Part shown: positions 34,908 to 36,989 of the stretch, piece by piece | Layout of the letters: every line of letters starts with the position of its first letter | Numbering within the stretch: position 1 is the stretch's first letter | Source of the DNA: Bradyrhizobium genomosp. I (2014) | GTDB lineage: Bacteria > Pseudomonadota > Alphaproteobacteria > Rhizobiales > Xanthobacteraceae | Direction of reading: 5' to 3' | Assembly (NCBI RefSeq): GCF_000261685.1 | Contig: NZ_AJQE01000246.1 | Coordinates: 1-36,989 of the forward strand | DNA length: 36,989 bases | Notes under the pieces: generated by a model | Told to the model about the DNA's origin: nothing | What the model saw: the letters and a program-made list of their open reading frames with translations, nothing else | The model's database searches: none | Position numbers and translations under genes: made by a program

Positions 34908-35383
34908 TCCGCTACGCCCTTCGCTGCGACCGGGACCACGACTTCGAGAGCTGGTTTCAGAGCTCGTCGGCCTATGATTCGCAGGTGAAGCGAAAGCTCG
35001 TGACCTGCCCGATCTGCGGCTCGGCCAAGGTCGAGAAGGCGATCATGGCGCCGCGCATCGTCGGCAAGAAGGGGCGCGCGTCGCCGTCGCCCGTACCGGT
35101 CACCCCGGCCGCGACGCCCGACGCCGCACCGTCAGGACCGACCTCGCTGCTGATGGCGCAGGAGCGCGAGCTTCGCGCCAAGCTCAAGGAGCTGCGCGAT
35201 CACATCGTCAAGAACGCCGACAATGTCGGCGAGCGGTTTGCCAACGAAGCCCGCGCAATGCATTACGGCGACAAGGAGCACCGTCCGATCTATGGCGAGG
35301 CCTCTCCGGAGGAAGCGAAGTCGCTGATCGACGAAGGCATCGAGGTGTCGCCGCTGCCGACCCTGCCGGAAGACCGGAATTAA
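34904..35383 (+). CDS. DUF1178 family protein
   Basis: This is a 159-residue protein starting at ATG 34904 inside the end of the nitrilase-family gene (ATGA overlap). The N-terminal 50 residues resemble a small zinc ribbon: Cys8 and His12 (RCDRDHDFESWF), then Cys35 and Cys38 (VTCPICGS). A Pro/Ala linker (about 58-78) leads to a conserved helical part, LKELRDHIVKNADNVGERFANEARAMHYG, and EASPEEAKSLIDEGIEVSPLP. This pattern is that of DUF1178, always short and of unknown function. The constant company of a nitrilase and glutaredoxin suggests a part in the same repair or redox task. Its stop shares bases with the stop of the convergent EamA gene. Confidence 0.9.
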   Translation: MIRYALRCDRDHDFESWFQSSSAYDSQVKRKLVTCPICGSAKVEKAIMAPRIVGKKGRASPSPVPVTPAATPDAAPSGPTSLLMAQERELRAKLKELRDHIVKNADNVGERFANEARAMHYGDKEHRPIYGEASPEEAKSLIDEGIEVSPLPTLPEDRN

Positions 35384-36279
35384 GCTCCTACCAGAACAGC
35401 CACGCCGACGACGATCAACGCGATGCCTGCAAGCTCGCGCGGCGCGATCGGCTGCTTGAACGAGTAATACGCCACGGCTTGCGCGAACAGCACCTCGATC
35501 AAGGCGAGCGTGCGGACATTGGCGGCGGCCGTCAGCGCGAAGGCCAGGAACCAGAATTGCGAGGCGAAGGCGCCCGTGAAGCCCGCGAGCATCGACGGCC
35601 GCCATAGTCCGAGGATTCCCCGCAACACGTCCGGCGCGCGCCAGAGCAGATAGATCGTCAAGACCAGCGTCTGCACGAACAGGCCGAGCACCAGAGTGAA
35701 CGATGCTGAGGTCACGAAAGATACGCCCGGCACGTTGATGATGGCACCGCGAAAACCGACCGCGGACAGTGCGAATGCCGCAGCAGCAACAAGGCCGGTG
35801 ATGGTCGGCTTCAATTCCGCAAAGCCCTTCTCGCCGCCGGGGCGCAGCGCGGTGATGACGACACCGACGGTGGCGATCACGATCGCGAGCACCTTCAGCC
35901 AGGTCAGGTGGTCACCGAGGAAGACGAAGCCGAAGATCGCCGTCTGGATCGCCTCGGTCTTCAGGTAAGCGGTCGTCACCACGAAGGAGCGGTCGTTCAT
36001 CGCGAGCAGCATCAGGCCAGTGGCAACGATCTGGCTGAGTGCGCCCAATAGCAGCCACGGCCAGAACACGGTCGGCGGCATGCTCAGATGATCGCCGGTC
36101 GCGAACAGCACCAACCCCAGGAACAGCAGCGAAAACGGGAAGCCGAACAGGAAGCGGATATTGGTCGCTCCCCAGGTCCCCAGCGGCTTCGTCAACGACC
36201 GCTGCATCGCATTGCGCGCGACCTGCCCGAGCGCGGCGATGACGGTGAAGGGAATCCAGAGGCTGGCGACGGTGAGCAT
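35380..36279 (-). CDS. EamA/DMT-family transporter
   Basis: Inner-membrane protein of 299 residues with ten hydrophobic segments in two EamA repeats (about 5-135 and 155-298), the plan of the drug/metabolite transporter superfamily. Members export amino acids, drugs or other small molecules by exchange with protons; the substrate here is unknown. The second repeat has the usual LAFALTAAANVRTLALIEVLFAQAVAYYSFKQPIAPRE-like end region (helices 9-10). It converges on DUF1178 with both stop codons inside the sequence TTAA (35380-35383), so there is no space for a terminator between them. Confidence 0.9.
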   Translation of the reverse strand: MLTVASLWIPFTVIAALGQVARNAMQRSLTKPLGTWGATNIRFLFGFPFSLLFLGLVLFATGDHLSMPPTVFWPWLLLGALSQIVATGLMLLAMNDRSFVVTTAYLKTEAIQTAIFGFVFLGDHLTWLKVLAIVIATVGVVITALRPGGEKGFAELKPTITGLVAAAAFALSAVGFRGAIINVPGVSFVTSASFTLVLGLFVQTLVLTIYLLWRAPDVLRGILGLWRPSMLAGFTGAFASQFWFLAFALTAAANVRTLALIEVLFAQAVAYYSFKQPIAPRELAGIALIVVGVAVLVGA

Positions 36280-36394
36280 GGGAGTGGGGGCGAGGGAGCT
36301 AAGTGGCTAGAAAGGTAGGTTGACTAGCGTGACGGGAAGCGACTCACTGGTCAACCACATGGGCGTCATGGGTGCGATGCTCTCGCAACAAGTT

Positions 36395-36438
36395 CGGTGT
36401 CATCCCTGCGAACGCATGCGTTCGCAGGGACGACACCG
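36395..36438. terminator. Long near-perfect hairpin upstream of the EamA gene and downstream of ubiG
   Basis: Two 22-base arms meet without a spacer at 36416/36417; only one A-C pair fails. The apex reads GAACGCATGCGTTC. It lies 37 bases after the ubiG stop on the minus strand and before the EamA start, so it probably ends the ubiG transcript. It lacks a T-run and looks like a further palindromic repeat type. Confidence 0.6.
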
Positions 36439-36475
36439 TGCTCGGAGTAACAGCTCGTACCTCACCCACGGTAGT

Positions 36476-36989
36476 TCACACCATGGCTTCCGCGACCACC
36501 ATGTAGTTCACGTCCATGTCGGACGAGAGGGTCCATTTGTCGGCGAAGGGTGAGTAGACCACGCCGGTCTGCTCGGTGATGACGAGACGGTTGTCGAGCA
36601 GGTATTTTGTCAGTTCGTCGGGGGTGACGAACTTGTTCCATTCGTGAGTGCCGCGCGGCAGCCAGCGCAGCACGTATTCGGCGCCGACGATGGCGAGCGC
36701 GAAGCTCTTCCAGTTGCGGTTCAGCGTCGAGACCACCATCAGCCCGTTCGGCTTCAGCATCGAGGCGCAGCGCTTGAGGAAAACGCCGACATCGACGACG
36801 TGCTCGACCACCTCCATCGCCAGCACGATGTCGAAGCGCTCGCGCGGGTCGATCTCCTCCACCGTGGTGCAGCGATAGTCGATCGCGAGATGGCTCCTGT
36901 CGGCATGGAGCTTCGCCGCGGCGATGTTGCTGGCCGAGGGATCGATGCCGATGACCTGTGCGCCGAGGCGCGACAGCGGCTCCCCCCGC
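36476..36989 (-). CDS. ubiG: Ubiquinone biosynthesis O-methyltransferase UbiG, partial
   Basis: The C-terminal 171 residues of UbiG are visible, and the gene continues beyond the right edge of the window. UbiG performs both O-methylations in ubiquinone synthesis, at the inner membrane. The SAM-binding region IGIDPSASNIAAAKLHA, the acidic DIVLAMEVVEHVVDV, and MLKPNGLMVVSTLNRNWKSFALAIVGAEYVLRWLPRGTHEW match the family closely. The last part reads MDVNYMVVAEAMV. An internal ATG at 36862 is not the start, because conserved sequence continues upstream of it to the edge. Confidence 0.94.
   Translation of the reverse strand, partial: RGEPLSRLGAQVIGIDPSASNIAAAKLHADRSHLAIDYRCTTVEEIDPRERFDIVLAMEVVEHVVDVGVFLKRCASMLKPNGLMVVSTLNRNWKSFALAIVGAEYVLRWLPRGTHEWNKFVTPDELTKYLLDNRLVITEQTGVVYSPFADKWTLSSDMDVNYMVVAEAMV

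Overview
The window looks like a chromosomal segment of a high-GC alphaproteobacterium, most likely Bradyrhizobium or a close relative (Nitrobacteraceae). The basis is protein similarity as I recall it, the neighbourhoods (xerD next to aroK-aroB; secA, a parvulin, argJ and mutT in a row; comF, glutaredoxin, nitrilase, DUF1178 and ubiG in a row), and several families of intergenic palindromic repeats that I associate with that group. No database search was run. I saw no rRNA, tRNA, CRISPR array, insertion sequence or phage gene.

Left end (1-2700), an accessory-looking patch: an orphan HWE-type sensor kinase followed by a single-domain receiver, converging on an exported metallo-beta-lactamase-fold hydrolase. 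Receiver and hydrolase have both lost their C-termini at one shared point near 1612, which looks like a deletion or recombination scar. Then (2715-5100) comes a divergent pair of citrate-synthase-family genes. One carries an N-terminal helix-turn-helix domain, and the gap between them holds two adjacent palindromes.

Housekeeping block (5229-14128): a J-domain protein, BolA, a CNNM/CorC-type membrane protein, aroB and aroK (shikimate pathway), a 48-residue membrane protein, xerD (chromosome dimer resolution), accA (fatty acid synthesis) and a YafK/DpaA-type L,D-transpeptidase-fold lipoprotein. Next (14360-16565) come a LuxR-type regulator, a small basic protein and a VOC-family protein, ending in a locally AT-rich stretch.

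From about 16848 to 17395 there is no convincing gene. A promoter-like sequence is followed by several nested inverted repeats, so I call it a candidate structured non-coding RNA or repeated element.

Amide-use cluster (17506-25699), one long minus-strand operon: an AmiC-like binding protein without a signal peptide, an amidase-signature hydrolase, and a complete branched-chain-amino-acid/urea-type ABC transporter (permease, Tat-exported binding protein, permease, two ATPases). A MarR-type regulator is divergent from it. A palindrome between the regulator and the operon overlaps the -35 regions I can see on both strands. The logic resembles the Pseudomonas amidase system with a different type of regulator.

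Right end (25801-36989): secA, a periplasmic parvulin isomerase, argJ, mutT, a class I methyltransferase, comF, then a tightly coupled grxC-nitrilase-DUF1178 trio, an EamA transporter, and ubiG running off the end of the window.
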